From assembly GCF_003573695.1 (NCBI RefSeq), contig NC_039359.1:121589849-121653848 (forward strand): a stretch of 64,000 nt of DNA, read 5' to 3'. The translations under genes and the position numbers were made by a program. Within the stretch, counting starts at the first letter, position 1; each line of letters begins with the position of its first letter. This document shows positions 23,677 through 36,219 of the stretch, one piece after another. Below the pieces are notes generated by a model, which saw nothing but the letters and a program-made list of their open reading frames with translations, searched no databases and had not been told where the DNA came from. The stretch comes from Papaver somniferum. Its lineage: Eukaryota; Streptophyta; Magnoliopsida; Ranunculales; Papaveraceae.

Positions 23677-25356
23677 ATGTCGAACTGGTATGACAGAAGC
23701 CAATACAATGAGTATCGATCTGAATTTGAATACGGACATCATCATTTTTATGACCATGTTGGGAATAGTGGTTGGGAACGCCATCCTTTGGAAGGATATG
23801 GGTCATACCCTGGTGAGCCCAATTACTATCCACACATGCATCAGTCTTACGAGAAAGAAGATTATAGTACTAGTTCTTCGTCTCTAGAAGATACAATCAA
23901 ACTATTGAAAAGTAGTCCTTTTTATGATCCTTCTGATAATTCCTCTTTACTAGAGTCAACACGTAAGTTAGCTGAGTCGACGCGTAAGTTAGCTGAGTCG
24001 ACGCATAAGTTAGCTGAGATGAATAATATAATTATAGACGAAAGAACAACAATAATGAGTGAACCTTCTTTAGAAGACCACCTCAAGCGGATAGCTGAGA
24101 CGAACGAAAGAATTGCTCGAAATTACTTGAATTGCCAATATAGTGTATCCAATAATATCCTTGAGAATGAAGATAGCTATTTACATAATCAAGATAACAA
24201 GGTTAGAATTGGTAGCACTACTTGTTTTGATGAGGTTCGATCTTTTTCATGTTATTATGATGAGGATAGTGTTGATGGAGAATCATACTTATGTAGGAAT
24301 AGTGATCAGGAAATGGATACTCCAATTGAGCTTTAAAATGATAATATTATTTCTATTTCAAATCCAAATAATTTTAATAATTATTCACCTATTCAAAAGG
24401 ACGAGGATTTGACTAGAGATACCCTCGTTTTATACGATGTAGTATTTCCTGTCTACGAAGTCGATGATAGTTTTGAGGAACGAGTTTATTCGGAGAATAT
24501 TGTTTTAGAGTCTAGAAATTTAGAAACATTAGACTTAGAAAAAGAAAATGAACTCGTAGAAATGAGTGAGGATGAACCCGACTTAGAAGAATCAATTGAC
24601 CATTTTCAGGAATCCGATGACCTAGAAATTAGGGAAGTTGTGACTAGTCTTTCTAGAGACACAGAAAACTCTAAGTTTGGGGGTGATTATCAGTCTCCGG
24701 GTTCTTTAACTCTTAGAAAGTTCCCCCGTGTAGGACTTGACATTTGTGCCTCAACCATCTTACAAGATTATCTTCGTACACTTTTACCTGAACCTAATGA
24801 TGTCCAGAGAGAAGCTCAGTTGTTAGAAACCCATCCTCTGGTTGATGTGGTTAACCCAGGCTATGATACCCAGATTGACTTTGTTTTCCCACCAAATAGT
24901 TTTCTTCCAACTGTGGGAACGTTTCAAATGAGTCGAATATTAAGTTCTGAGACTAAACCTAAATGCTTTAGGAAGTTAGAATCGACACATTTGCTTAAGA
25001 ATGACCACTACTCTCATTTTGGTCAATTATGTAAGTCAAATCTTATTGACTTAGAGGATCCTCAGTTATTTAGGTTATTATTGTGCGCTTCTAAGATCAT
25101 ATTTGAGTTTTTCCAGACTTTAGGACCTAATGATTCGGATCCCACCTATGAAGAAACGCAACCAATGAAAAATTTCTATTTAGACCCTTTCATAGAACCT
25201 GAACCACAATTAGATATAAATTTCTTAATCAGGAAACTAAGTAAGGGCATGCTAGTCTTGTTCACTTTCTTGGTTCATTGCAGTTTCCTTTGGTCAGATC
25301 TATTTAGTTTTGAAGATCCACAGTTATTTCGATTGTTATTTTATGGTTCAAGTTGA
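23677..25356 (+). pseudogene. Element B protein of unknown function (copy 1)
   Basis: The reading frame starts at an ATG in AAGAATGTCG and spans about 559 codons, broken once by TAA at 24334-24336 (copy 2 has TAC there). The N-terminus is rich in Tyr, His and Gly. Around residues 85-115 lies a 7-residue tandem, STRKLAE, three times (two in copy 2), followed by an IAETNERIARN helix; this is likely a coiled coil. The middle is very acidic (DLEESIDHFQESDDLEI) and the C-terminal third is Leu/Phe-rich. I see no zinc knuckle, protease, RT or integrase motif. Occupying the gag position, it may be a divergent or fused gag-like protein; that is inference. Confidence 0.75.
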
Positions 25357-26581
25357 CTAATCCTTTCCTAAGTCTGGCTGAAGACTTTAAACTTAGCACT
25401 TCTTGGGAGGTATCCCATGCTCCTGCAACACGGTAATATCTTTCCTTATCTCTTTTGCTTCATTGGTAACAGTTTCTCCTTGTTCATGATTTTAATTTCA
25501 TCTTTAGAACATTGAGGACAATGTTAGATTTAAGTTTGGGGGTATGGGAGAAACTTTTTAGTTGCAGTATGAATAAATAAACTCCAGAGCCTAGAAATTT
25601 ATGCGTATTTAGGATGGCACTAACCAATCTAAGTGGATGGAAGCATTTTGGTTGTAGGAGTTGAGGAACCAATCTGAATAGATGGAAACATCTAAAGAGT
25701 CTATTCATAAAAACACAGAGCTCAGGTGTTAGAAATAACATGATAGTTTCGCCATATCTCGTTGAGTCATTTTCACTTCTATTTTTATTTTATTGTATTT
25801 TGTGTTTTAAACCATGTTTCTCTAAGTGATAGGTGGGGCCCACGATTCAAGTTGTTACCAATGCTAGGATGAATTAAAGTGATTGAGTTACAAAAAAAAA
25901 ATTGAGACCAGACCATTCGACCAAAAGGAATAAATTCAATAAAGTCGACCACTGGTACCCTTGTATATGCCAGTTGTGTTGACCTAGAGTTAGGTTATCG
26001 ACCACTGGTACCCTTGTATATGCCAGTGTGTTGATATTAGTCAGACTAGTATCTCAATCCATTAAGATAGGATCATTTTGGCGGAGGCCTTCAGACAGAT
26101 ATGGGAAACGCCTTTCACTTAGTAAACATCAAAACCATCTATGTTTTTCTATATCCATCTCTTAATCTATCCATGTGATTAGTTTTGACTCCGGATATTG
26201 ATGTCCATAGTGCGACTATCTGAGTAGAGCTCTGTCACTTTATATGAATTTTAGTATGCTTGAGTGCAAACTCGTGTACATCAATTGGAATTTCGCATCA
26301 GGGTACTTCCTCTTGTAGTCAATAAGTATGCCAACCAAGGAGATTCTTTAGTGCCTTCCAAAGTTCGTTGTAGATAGCTAGGGTCTGGAGTATTAAGGTT
26401 TTGTGGGTATATCTCTAGTAAGCCCTCCCGAGACTATAACTCGGCCACTAGGGACACCTAGGGGTTTAAAGGCTTATTGCATACGCTAAATGCAAACGAC
26501 GATGCCTGCGACAGTGAGTTAGGATTTTATTTTGTAGTTTTGATTTGCTCGGGACTAGCAAATAATAAGTTTGGGGGTATT
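25357..26581 (+). other. Element B 3' non-coding region with polypurine tract
   Basis: It contains the inverted pair AACATTGAGGACAATGTT near 25508-25525, followed by AAGTTTGGGGGTAT, a second purine tract. The last 15 bases (26567-26581, AAGTTTGGGGGTATT) are the polypurine tract abutting the next LTR. Homologous sequence lies inverted at 19657-20880 (A) and 63535-64000 (C). Confidence 0.7.
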
Positions 26582-28124
26582 TGATAGACACATTTATGTG
26601 TCTAATTTGTCCCAATTGTATATATTGTTAGTGCTCGATTTTGTACTTATTTGGTTATTTTATGTCTTTGTAGGTGTTTTTGGAGAAATAAGCTTTTGCG
26701 GCGAAATTGGCTAAAATATGACGTTTGGAGCTCCGTTGATAGTATACCGGAAGTACCCCAGAAATACCCCGGAGGAAGCCCGAAAAAGTCCGGAAAACAT
26801 CCCATAAAAATTACTAAAGGCACCCAAGATTTGGTTATTTCCACCCCAGGAATTATATTTCAGCCCAACTTACTCTTCGTACCCCTGAACTGGATAGGGG
26901 GAGGTCTTCTTCAAATTTCAAATAATGGTTTTTGGCGGGAAAAATGCATGCAGACACTGTTGATTTTGGATTGAAGATTTGAACGAGTTTCATGGAGATT
27001 CAATAGCTAAATTTGGTTGGGCTTGTCTTCTTAGAGCTTAACAGGGTCTATGGGATTGTTTAGATCCAACCAATTGGGCTGGACAAGTCGGAGGAAGCAA
27101 TCAAAGTCCAAACAGAGTACGTCCTCTTTTTGTTCATGTTCAAATATTTTGTGAGATTTTTTGGGAGAGTCTCACGCTGGATAGACGTCTATCTGGAATG
27201 GTTCAAGTCCTGGGAGAGTTTGGTGACAAGAAAATAGCTAGAAGACGCGTACAAAAATCAACAGGAGAGATTTTCTCTCAAACTGCAGGGAAGTTACGTA
27301 ACTTGGTAGCAAGGAAAAAAAGAGAAGATTTTGCGGGATTTCTTGAGGTTGTGAAGTATATAAGAGGTGTTGAGAATTGAGATAAGGTTTATCAAGTGTT
27401 TGGGGTCGAGCAGGGACTAGAGAGAGACCGGAGGAGCGAAGAACAGGAGTTGCAGGAAAAGTTTCATGCTGTTGCTGCTGCTGCTCGAGGAGGAAGAAGA
27501 AGACGAAGAACGGACCCTCCAGGGCCGTCGTTCTTCAACAGTGCTAGCAGCAGCAGACTTGCGTCGTTATTCAACAGCAGCGCTAAAGTATCGTTCTTCT
27601 CTGGACGCTTAAAGAGGGTCGTAGTTTCACTGTATTATATTTTTCACTCTTTTAATCATATTTTGAGCATCAAGTATGTATTTTGAGAACATGATTATTA
27701 TGAGTAGCTAAACCCCAATACTGGTATGATGGAGGAAACCATTCTTTATGCATGAGTAATTCTATTTAATTCTTTTATGATTATTTGCACTATTATAAGT
27801 TGATTTTTGATTTATCTTGATAATTTGTGATTTTATCTGATGATGTATGCTTAGTATAGGAACTCTTGATGCATCATGCTTATGATTTACATCTAATACT
27901 TTATAAAATCTATTTTTCGCAAAGAAAAGAGTCGATATTTGTTATCATTATAAGCTATAATTGTCTAGAATTAATAGTTGTTTCTCATGAGTATAAGAAT
28001 TGGTGGAATCCTGAGTCCTAGTATCTCTTGATCCTGTGACAAATTTTGTATATATTTTTGTTTTAAAAATCTTTTCAAGTCCGAGCAACGAATCCTTATT
28101 TTCCGCAATCAAAATACTACAACA
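26582..28124 (+). repeat. LTR of element B, copy 2
   Basis: It matches 21019-22557 nearly base for base, with small indels, from TGATAGACACATTTATGTG to ATACTACAACA. It is followed by a second primer site (28128-28148) rather than by host sequence, so it also serves as the 5' LTR of the second internal copy. Confidence 0.88.
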
Positions 28125-29235
28125 AAATGGCGCCGCCGACGCGGACTTGTATATAGATTTGTTTTTGGGTTTAATTTTTTATTTATTTATTATTATTTGT
28201 TCCTTTTTACGTTTCTTTTTGTGTCTTTGATTTACAGGTTCGAAGTGGAATAGTAAGGACTTGGGAACAAAAAGCTTAAAGCTAAAAGCTAAAAGAGAAG
28301 AAAAAAAAAGACATAATTTTTTTTTAGGATTTAATTTTTATTATTTTTTTTTTGTATATATATTTTATTTATTTATTTTTTAGAATTTGTAAATAGGCTT
28401 TATTTGTCATAATTTTTGTAATTTTTGGACTTTTTATTTGGACTTTATTCTGGACTTTGGACAATTTATTTTAATTTTAAACCCTACGGAAGGGTTATAT
28501 AAAAAAAATTAAAATTAAATATAAACTGTTTGCAGGGAAGGACGACGATTACAATATCGTCTCGGTCCCTCGGGTTCGTACATGACATAGGAGTCGTGGC
28601 CCGAGTCGACTTCAACGGTTCATCCCCCGTCTGGTACGGGTGGTAAGTCCATCGAAACACTCGCGAATCCCCTGTCAGCGGGTTTACTGTATTCCTTAAG
28701 GTGATTCATTTATTGAGGACGAATTTGGACTGTTTTTAAATTCCTAGTAAAGGGCAAGGCCTGGCCAATACAAGATAAGGGTTCGGATTTCATCACCGTT
28801 CCCTTCTTGCCCGCCTTAGGTAAACGAAACCTAATGCGAACCCAAGCTTAAAATTTGATTAGAACGAGACCGATAGGGTAACGAGCTTGGTAGGAAAATC
28901 TTTCGAAAAATATTGGTTACTCTTTTAGCATACTTCGAAGTTCATGATGGTTTCTGTGAGTTGAATGCGTGACTGCGCCGCCTTGTGATAGCGGTGAGGC
29001 CTTGGGTATCAAAGCTCCACTGAGCTTCCCTCGCCTCGATTCAACTTACATTAGCTCGGATTGATTCCAGAGGGGTGTGCTCAAATTGTAACGAATTCCT
29101 TTTCGAAGGAATAGAAGCTGGTCTAGAAAACAACCTAAGTGGAGCCATCATGCTTTTTGTTTTCTAGATTCTGTAGGTTTGATTTGGTCGAGTCATCCTT
29201 GTTTGTGATTGTGTAGAATTCCCTTGCAATTAAGA
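28125..29235 (+). other. Element B primer site and leader (copy 2)
   Basis: It repeats 22558-23676 with minor differences in the poly(T)/poly(A) tracts and isolated substitutions. Primer site at 28128-28148. Confidence 0.75.
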
Positions 29236-30543
29236 ATGTCGAACTGGTATGACAGAAGCCAATACAATGAGTATCGATCTGAATTTGAATATGGACACCA
29301 TCATTTTTATGACCATGTTGGGAATAGTGGTTGGGAACGCCATCCTTTGGAAGGATATGGGTCATACCCTGGTGAGCCCAATTACTATCCACACATGCAT
29401 CAGTCTTACGAGCAAGAAGATTATAGTACTAGTTCTTCGTCTCTAGAGGATACAATCAAACTATTGAAAAGTAGTCCTTTTTATGATCCTTCCGATAATT
29501 CCTCTTTACTAGAGTCAACACGTAAGTTAGCTGAGTCGACGCGTAAGTTAGCTGAGATGAATAATATAATTATAGACGAAAGAACTACAATAATGAGTGA
29601 ACCTTATTTAGAAGACCACCTCAAGCGGATAGCTGAGACGAACGAAAGAATTGCTCGAAATTACTTGAATTGCCAATATAGTATATCCAATAATACCCTT
29701 GAGAATGAAGATAGTTATTTACATAATCAAGATAACAAGGTTAGAATTGGTAGAACTACTTGTTTTGATGAGGTTCGATCTTTTTCATGTTATTATGATG
29801 AGGATAGTGTTGATGGAGAATCATACTTGTGTAGGAATAGTGATCAGGAAATGGATACTCCAATTGAGCTTTACAATGATAATATTATTTCTATTTCAAA
29901 TCCAAATAATTATAATAATTATTCACCTATTCAAAAGAACGAGGATTTGACTAGAGATACCCTCGTTTTAGACGATGTAGTATTTCCTGTCTACGAAACC
30001 GATGATAGTTTTGAGGAACGAGTTTATTCGGAGAATATTATTTTAGAGTCTAGAAATTTAGAAACATTAGACTTAGAAAAATAAAATGAACTCGTAGAAA
30101 TGAGTGAGAATGAACCCGACTTAGAAGAATCAATTGACCATTTTCAGGAATCCGATGACCTAGAAATTAGGGAAGTTGTGAATAGTCTTTCTAGAGACAC
30201 AAAAAACTCTAAGTTTGGGGGTGATTATCAGTCTCCGGGTTCTTTAACTCTTAGAAAGTTCCCCCGTGTAGGACTTGACATTTGTGCCTCAACCATCTTA
30301 CAAGATTATCTTCGTACACTTTTACCTGAACCTAATGATATCCAAAGAGAAGCTCAGTTGTTAGAAACCCGTCCTCTGGTTGATGTGGTTAACCCAGGCT
30401 ATGATACCCAGATTGACTTTGTTTTCCCACCAAATAGTTTTCTTCCAAATGTGGGAACGTTTCAAATGAGTCGAATATTAAGTTCTGAGACTAAACCTAA
30501 ATGCTTTAGGAAGTTAGAATCGACACATTTGCTTAAGAATGAC
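29236..30543 (+). pseudogene. Element B protein of unknown function (copy 2, truncated)
   Basis: Second copy of the unknown B protein. It reads through the position of the copy 1 stop but has its own nonsense codon (TAA at 30082-30084, in LEK-stop, where copy 1 has GAA). It stays in frame afterwards to about 30540, where it is cut at the junction with element A after LLKNDH. Only two STRKLAE units are present. The last roughly 110 residues of copy 1 are missing. The fact that the two copies carry different single nonsense codons suggests a protein intact until recently. Confidence 0.75.
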
Positions 30544-30548
30544 CATAA

Positions 30549-33094
30549 GGAATCATTAAGCCTAGACGACCAGTCTTTCCGATTAGGATTAACTATTTTC
30601 TCTAATATACGTTTTATCTCCCTATTGGAAACCTCTACCTGACCACTAGTCTATGGATGATACGGGATAGCTATCTTATGTGTAATACCATATTTCTTCA
30701 TCAGAAGCTTAAAAGGCCCATTACAAAAGTGCGACCCTCCATCACTAATTATAGCTCGTGGTGTACCAAAACGTGTAAGTATATTATTTTTCAAGAACTC
30801 AATCAAAACTCTATGGTCATTGGTTTTACACGCAACCACCTCAATCCACTTAGAGACATAGTCTACGGCGACAAGGATGTATAGGTTACCAAAATAATTA
30901 GGAAACTGACCCATAAAGTCAATAACCCACACATCAAAGACCTCAACAATTAAAATAGGGTTCAAGGGCATCATGTTCCTATGGGAAATGGTTCCTAATT
31001 TCTGGCATCGTTCACAAGTAACGCAGTAACTGTGGGAGTCTTTAAACAACGAAGGCCAATAGAATCCACACTGCAATATCTTAGCAGCAGTTTTCTTAGC
31101 ACTAAAGTGACCCCCACAAGCATGATCATGACAAAAGGAAATAATACTGGACTGGTCACTCTCAGGTATACATCTCCTAATAATCTGGTCTGGACAATAC
31201 TTAAACAAAAAAGGATCATCCCAAAAGAAGTGCTTAACCTCAGCTAAAAATCTAGAACGATCTTGTTTACCCCAATGTTGGGGCATTCGACCAGTAACAA
31301 GATAGTTCACTATATTCGCATACCAAGGTAATTGGGTAACAAAGAACAATTGTTCATCAGGAAAGATATCCCTTATAGGAAGGGAATCATCTGGGGAACT
31401 AACAACTAGCCTAGACAAGTGATCTGCTACAACATTCTCGGCACCCTTTTTGTCTCTAATGTCTAGAGAAAACTCTTGCAACAACAGAATCCACCTAATC
31501 AATCTAGGTTTAATATCCTTCTTAGACAAAAGATATTTTAAAGCAGCATGATCAGTATATATGATGATCTTAGAACCTAATAGATAGGGTCTAAACTTGT
31601 CTAAGGAAAACACAATGGCTAATAGTTCCTTCTCGGTAGTGGTATAGTTCAACTGGGCATCATTCATAGTTTTGCTAGCATAGTAAATCACATGAAGTAA
31701 CTTATTTTCTCGCTGACCTAGCACAACACCAATAGCATAATCTGAAGCATCACACATGATCTCAAAGGGTAGGTTCCAGTTGGGCGCCTGGACTATGGGG
31801 GCGGTAGTGAGTAATGACTTAAGCTTCTCAAAAGCCTCTAAACAAGCATAATCAAAGACAAACTTAACATCAAGCTAAAATCCTTAATGAAACGACGATA
31901 AAAACCAGCATGCCCTAAGAATGACCTAATATCTCTTACGGTTTTTGGGACCGGTAAAGTTTTAATAAGGTCAACTTTGGCTCTATCTACCTCTATACCC
32001 TTTGAAGATACAATATGCCTTAGAACAATTCCTGAACGAACCATAAAGTGACATTTCTCCCAATTAAGCACTAAATTCTTTTCCTTACACCTAGTCAAAA
32101 CTAATGACAAATGATGCAAGCACTCATCGAAAGACGAACCAAACACTGAAAAATCATCCATAAAGACCTCTAAGAACCGTTCTACCATGTCAGAAAATAT
32201 GCTCATCATGCAACGCTGAAAATTCGCAGGGGCATTACATAGCCCGGAAGGCATGCGTCTATACGTAAAGGTACCAAAGGGACAGATAAAAGTGGTTTTC
32301 TCCTGGTCTTCTGGGGAAATAACGATCTGATTATATCCAGAGTAGCCATCTAAAAAGCAGTAGTGACTATGTTCAGCTAATCTCTCTAGCATCTGGTCGA
32401 TGAAGGGAAGGGGAAAGTGGTCCTTCCTAGTGACCTTGTTCAATTTCCTATAGTCAATACAAACACGCCAACCCGTGGTCACTCGGGTTGGGATTAACTC
32501 ATTGTTATCATTCTGGACTATAGTAATACCAGATTTCTTGGGAACAACCTGAACGGGGCTGACCCACTTACTGTCTGAAATAGGGTAGATAATGCCTGCA
32601 TCTAATAGCTTAAGAACCTCAGTTCGAACTACTTCTTTCATATTGGGGTTTAGTCGACGTTGCATCTCCCTAGAAGGTTTGGTGTCTTCCTCTAAATAGA
32701 TCTGATGCATACAAACAGTAGGACTTATACCCTTAATGTCTGTTATGGTCCACCCTAAAGCTTCCTTGTTGTTTTGAAGGACGGTTACTAGCCTACTTTC
32801 CTGATCTCTATCCAATTCGGAAGAAACAATCACAGGTAAAGTCTCAGACGGGCCTAAAAACACATACTTCAGGGTATCTGGCAATGGTTTTAGGTCCAAC
32901 TTATGAGGCTCTTCTAAAGAAGGAACTAGGGTAGACTTAGAAACTGGTAGTGGTTCGAACTTAGGTTTCCATCCATTACTAGTATCTAACAAAGAGGTTG
33001 AATCTAACAAATCATTCACCTCATTAATCACCTTATCATCATCAAAATAAATCCCAAAGTGAGCTAGGCATTTCTCTAATGGATCTTCTAACAA
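30549..33094 (-). pseudogene. Element A pol: reverse transcriptase, RNase H, integrase
   Basis: RT (33094-31838) includes the palm motifs GWRVCIDYRKLN, LPFIDQML and the catalytic VFMDDFSVF. A deletion near 31871, just after [10 protein letters not shown], removes about a dozen residues and shifts the frame. RNase H resumes with [13 protein letters not shown] and has YTDHAAL; its region ends around VVADHLSRL (about 31400). Integrase follows with its His/Cys zinc finger (H...H...CVTCERC) and core aspartates in VWVIDFMG and [10 protein letters not shown] stop replaces Gln after IAIPYHP (30648-30650), and translation can then be followed to LNDSL near 30549, where element B interrupts. The protein would copy and insert the element's DNA in a capsid, but here it is inactive. 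Confidence 0.9.
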
Positions 33095-33715
33095 AGTGTT
33101 TGATAATGACCCCTCGACTAATGTTCATATCATGTTCACCTCTTTTATATTCGAGTCATCTAGTTCAGAGGGTAGATTACTAATATTAAAAATGTTCATC
33201 TTAATAGTCATATTACCAAAAGACAAATTCATAATACAATTTCGACAGTTAATGATCGCATTGGATGTAGCTAAAAACGGGCGACCTAAAATCACTGGTA
33301 TTTGGTTTTCTGGGTCAGGGACAGGTTGGGTATCTAGGATAAGAAAATCCACCGGATATATAAACTTGTCGACCTCTATGAGAACATCCTCGATCACACC
33401 ACGAGGAATTTTAACGGACCTATCAGCTAACTGAAGTGTCATCTGTGTAGGTTTCATCTCACCAAGTCCTAGCTTAAGGTACACATGGTATGGAAGTAAG
33501 TTCACACTGGCTCCTAAGTCAAGCAACGCTTTTTCAACACGGTACTTACCTATTGTACAAGCAATGGTAGGGGACCCTGGGTCTTTATACTTAGGAGTAG
33601 TGGTATTCTGAATAATATAACTCACATGACTAGCTATGAAGGCTTTCTTCTGTACACTGAGCTTACGCTTTCGCGTACACAAGTCCTTAAGGAACTTGGC
33701 ATAAGAGCGAATCTG
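33095..33715 (-). pseudogene. Element A aspartic protease region
   Basis: The frame has the retroviral-type active site ALLDLGASVNLLP near residue 53 of the open segment starting 33682, and the flap-side VILGRPFLATSNA typical of gypsy proteases. Upstream the sequence YAKFLKDLCTRKRKL is the usual gag-protease linker of this family. A single in-frame TGA at 33125-33127 separates it from pol; the frame is otherwise continuous with RT. In working elements the protease cuts the gag-pol polyprotein. Confidence 0.85.
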
Positions 33716-35079
33716 CCTATATTTTTACTTTCTTCTATCCCTTGAGCAACCATTAGGTTGATCTTATCAGAGTTTTTAATAAACTAGGCTAGAGTGTCTT
33801 TTAAACTTGTGATCTTTTTATCCGAAGGGTTATAAAACTGGGGTTGACCTGAAGAGTTATTAGCATAACCAAAACCTGGGGGAGGCTGAGAATTACCAGA
33901 CTGACCTTGTTTCTGGCCCTTAGACCAATAAAAATTAGGATGGTTTCTCCAACCATGGTTGTAGGTTTCTGAGTATGGGTCAAACTTCTAACGGTTCTCA
34001 AACCTAGCGTTGTTATAGACATCATGGGCTTGTTCTTCACTAACATGACCTTCCCAAAAAGAGTTACTGGGCTCTACTCCACAACTAGAGACTTGAGCGG
34101 CTCTAATCCTATCATCAGGTTCAACAAGAGACCTTTAATTAGGCTGATTCAATTCCAAAGCTTCTAACCTTCTAGACAAAGCAGCAAACTTAGCATCTGA
34201 CTCGAAGCTTGTATCTACCACATTGGTGCTACTTCTATTGACCAAGAGTCTTTTAGGGGGTTCAACACAAGACTCCCACTGTTGGGATTTTTCAGAGATA
34301 ACTCCTAAGAAGGTAAAAGCATCATCAACATTTTTACTGGTGAACTCGCCAGCGCACATAGACTCGACCATGGCTTTGGTCGAATAGTCTAAACCATTAT
34401 AAATAATCTCAACAAGTTTCATTTTATCAAATCCATGGTGGGGACACTGAGATAGGAGATCATTGAATCTCTTTAAAAACCTATAAATAGACTCTCCCTC
34501 TTGTTGCACACTAACACTAATTTTCTGCCTAATAGCTGCAGTTTTATGCTTAGGGTAGAATTTCATATAGAAAACAACAACAAGTTCCTGCCATGTTTCA
34601 ATGGACTCAGGTGGTAGGTTGTTCAGCCAGGTTTCGGCTTTATCTCTCAAGGAAAAGGGAAACATCTTAAGTTTCAAAGCTTCATCAGTGAGGTCTTTTA
34701 TTTTAACTGTCCCACAGATTTCCTCAAAGTCCCTAATATGAAAATAAGGGTTCTCATCATCTTTTCCTAAGAACATAGGGATCATCTGAAGAATACTAGG
34801 TTTTATCTCGAAATTAGCCATACTGGCTGGAAATTTAATGCACGAAGCTCGGTTGGTCCTAGTTGGGAACATGTAATCTTTCGAAGTTGCCATCGCTGGC
34901 ACAGCTGAAGTACTAGGGGTACTTTCCTCACGAAGAGACAGATTCTCAAAACTAAATTTTCCAAAAACAGGGCTCTCAAAAGAAGAGTCTTCGAGCTCCC
35001 CGCTTTCACAAGAAGAACTTCTTGGCTCGTCACCAATCAAACGGCCAAAACTATTTCTTTTCCAAGCCCTTTCGGGCAT
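33716..35079 (-). pseudogene. Element A gag
   Basis: The open part, 35079-34135 (314 codons), begins MPERAWKRNSFG and contains a capsid-like retrotransposon gag domain: FEIKPSILQMI, then FPFSLRDKAETWLNNLPPES, then FYMKFYPKHKTAAIRQKI and ESIYRFLKRFNDLLSQCPHHG. After a stop the C-terminal part (34134-33790) continues in broken frames with the NHGWRNHPNFYWS and PPPGFGYANN phrases characteristic of these gags. The protein forms the cytoplasmic virus-like particle. Stops and frameshifts show decay. Confidence 0.88.
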
Positions 35080-36192
35080 ACACTAACAAAAGAAAAAGAA
35101 AAAAGTCCTAAAAGGAAGGGAAGTTCTATGCAAACACAAACAAGGCTGACTCCACCACAGCAAACCTACTGATTTCTAGCAAACAAAAAGCATGATGGCT
35201 CTAGTTAGATTGTTTCTAGACCAGCTTCTAATCCTTCGAAAGGGAATTCGTTACAATTTAAGCAAACCCCTCTGTAATCAATCCAAGTCAAAGTAAGTTG
35301 AATTGAGGCGAGGGAAGCTCGGTGGAGCTTTGATACCCAAGGCCTCACCGCTATCACAAGGCGGCGCAGTCACGCAATCAACTCACAGAAACCATCATGA
35401 ACTTCGAAGTATGCTAAAAGAGTAACCAATATTTTTCGAACGACTTTCCTACTAAGCTCGTTACCCTATAGGTCTCTTTCTATTCCAAATTTTAAAGCTT
35501 AGGTTCGCGTTTGGTTTCGTTTTCCTAAGGCGGGCAAGAAGAGAACGATGATGAAATCCGAACCCTTATCTTGTATGGCCAGTCCTTGCCCTTTACTAGG
35601 AATTTAAAACAACCGTTTTCGGTTTCTCAGCATATATGCAAACGAAGGAATACAGTAACTCGCTGACAGGGGATTCGCGAGTGTTTCGACAGACTTACCT
35701 CCCGTTCCAGACGGGGGATGAACCGTTGTCATCGACTCGGGACACAACTCCTATGTTGTGTAAGAACCCGAGGGGCCGAGGTGATACCGTAATCACCGTC
35801 CTTCTCTGCAAAAAGTTTAATATTTAATCTACCCTTCCGTAGGGTTTAAAAAAAAATTAATGTCCAATGTCCAAAGTCCAAAAGAAAGGTCCAAAAAATA
35901 AAGTGCAAAAAGAAAAATAAAAATACAAAATAAAAAGAATTCCTAATACAATCTAATAAAGTAACACTCTCTTTTTTTTTCTCTCTTTTTCTATATAAAC
36001 TTTTTTTTTCTTCTTTAGCTCCTTCGCTTTGCCTTTTACTTCAAGTCTTTAAATATTCGCCAAAAGATTTGGCAAAAATTTCTTTCGCTCCAAATTCCCA
36101 AAATCTGAAAGGAAAAGACAAAAACCCAAAAACGTAAAGAAGAACAAAAAAAACTAAAAAAAAAATAAATCTAAAAACTCTATCCTAAAGAC
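35080..36192 (-). other. Element A leader
   Basis: Untranslated leader, homologous to the B leaders in inverted orientation (35230-35830), with poly(A)/(T)-rich sequence next to the primer site. Confidence 0.7.
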
Positions 36193-36213
36193 AAGTCTGC
36201 GTCGGCGGCGCCA
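36193..36213 (-). promoter_or_regulatory. Primer-binding site of element A
   Basis: On the minus strand TGGCGCCGCCGACGCAGACT begins six bases inside the LTR end, matching the B primer sites except for one base. Confidence 0.7.
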
Positions 36214-36219
36214 AAAATT

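Larger units (their letters stand above)
21019..30543 (+). mobile_element. Nested LTR element B: LTR-internal-LTR-internal, no pol
   Basis: It is inserted in element A in opposite orientation. Layout: LTR 21019-22557, internal 22558-26581, LTR 26582-28124, second internal 28125-30543, cut off where the A integrase resumes. LTR starts (TGATAGACRCATTTATGTGTC), primer site, leader and polypurine tract resemble those of A, but the internal region encodes only one long protein of unknown function and no protease, RT or integrase. So B looks like a non-autonomous partner that would need A-type enzymes (inference from shared ends). The two internal copies are nearly identical over their overlap. Confidence 0.85.

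Noticed and set aside
21084..28230. Open frames within the LTRs of B as genes
   Set aside because: They lie wholly in LTR sequence, recur in each LTR copy and have no domain; incidental.
30651..33094. Bacterial-type retron or group II intron RT
   Set aside because: The RT is followed by RNase H and integrase and preceded by aspartic protease and gag between LTRs; clearly Ty3/gypsy.
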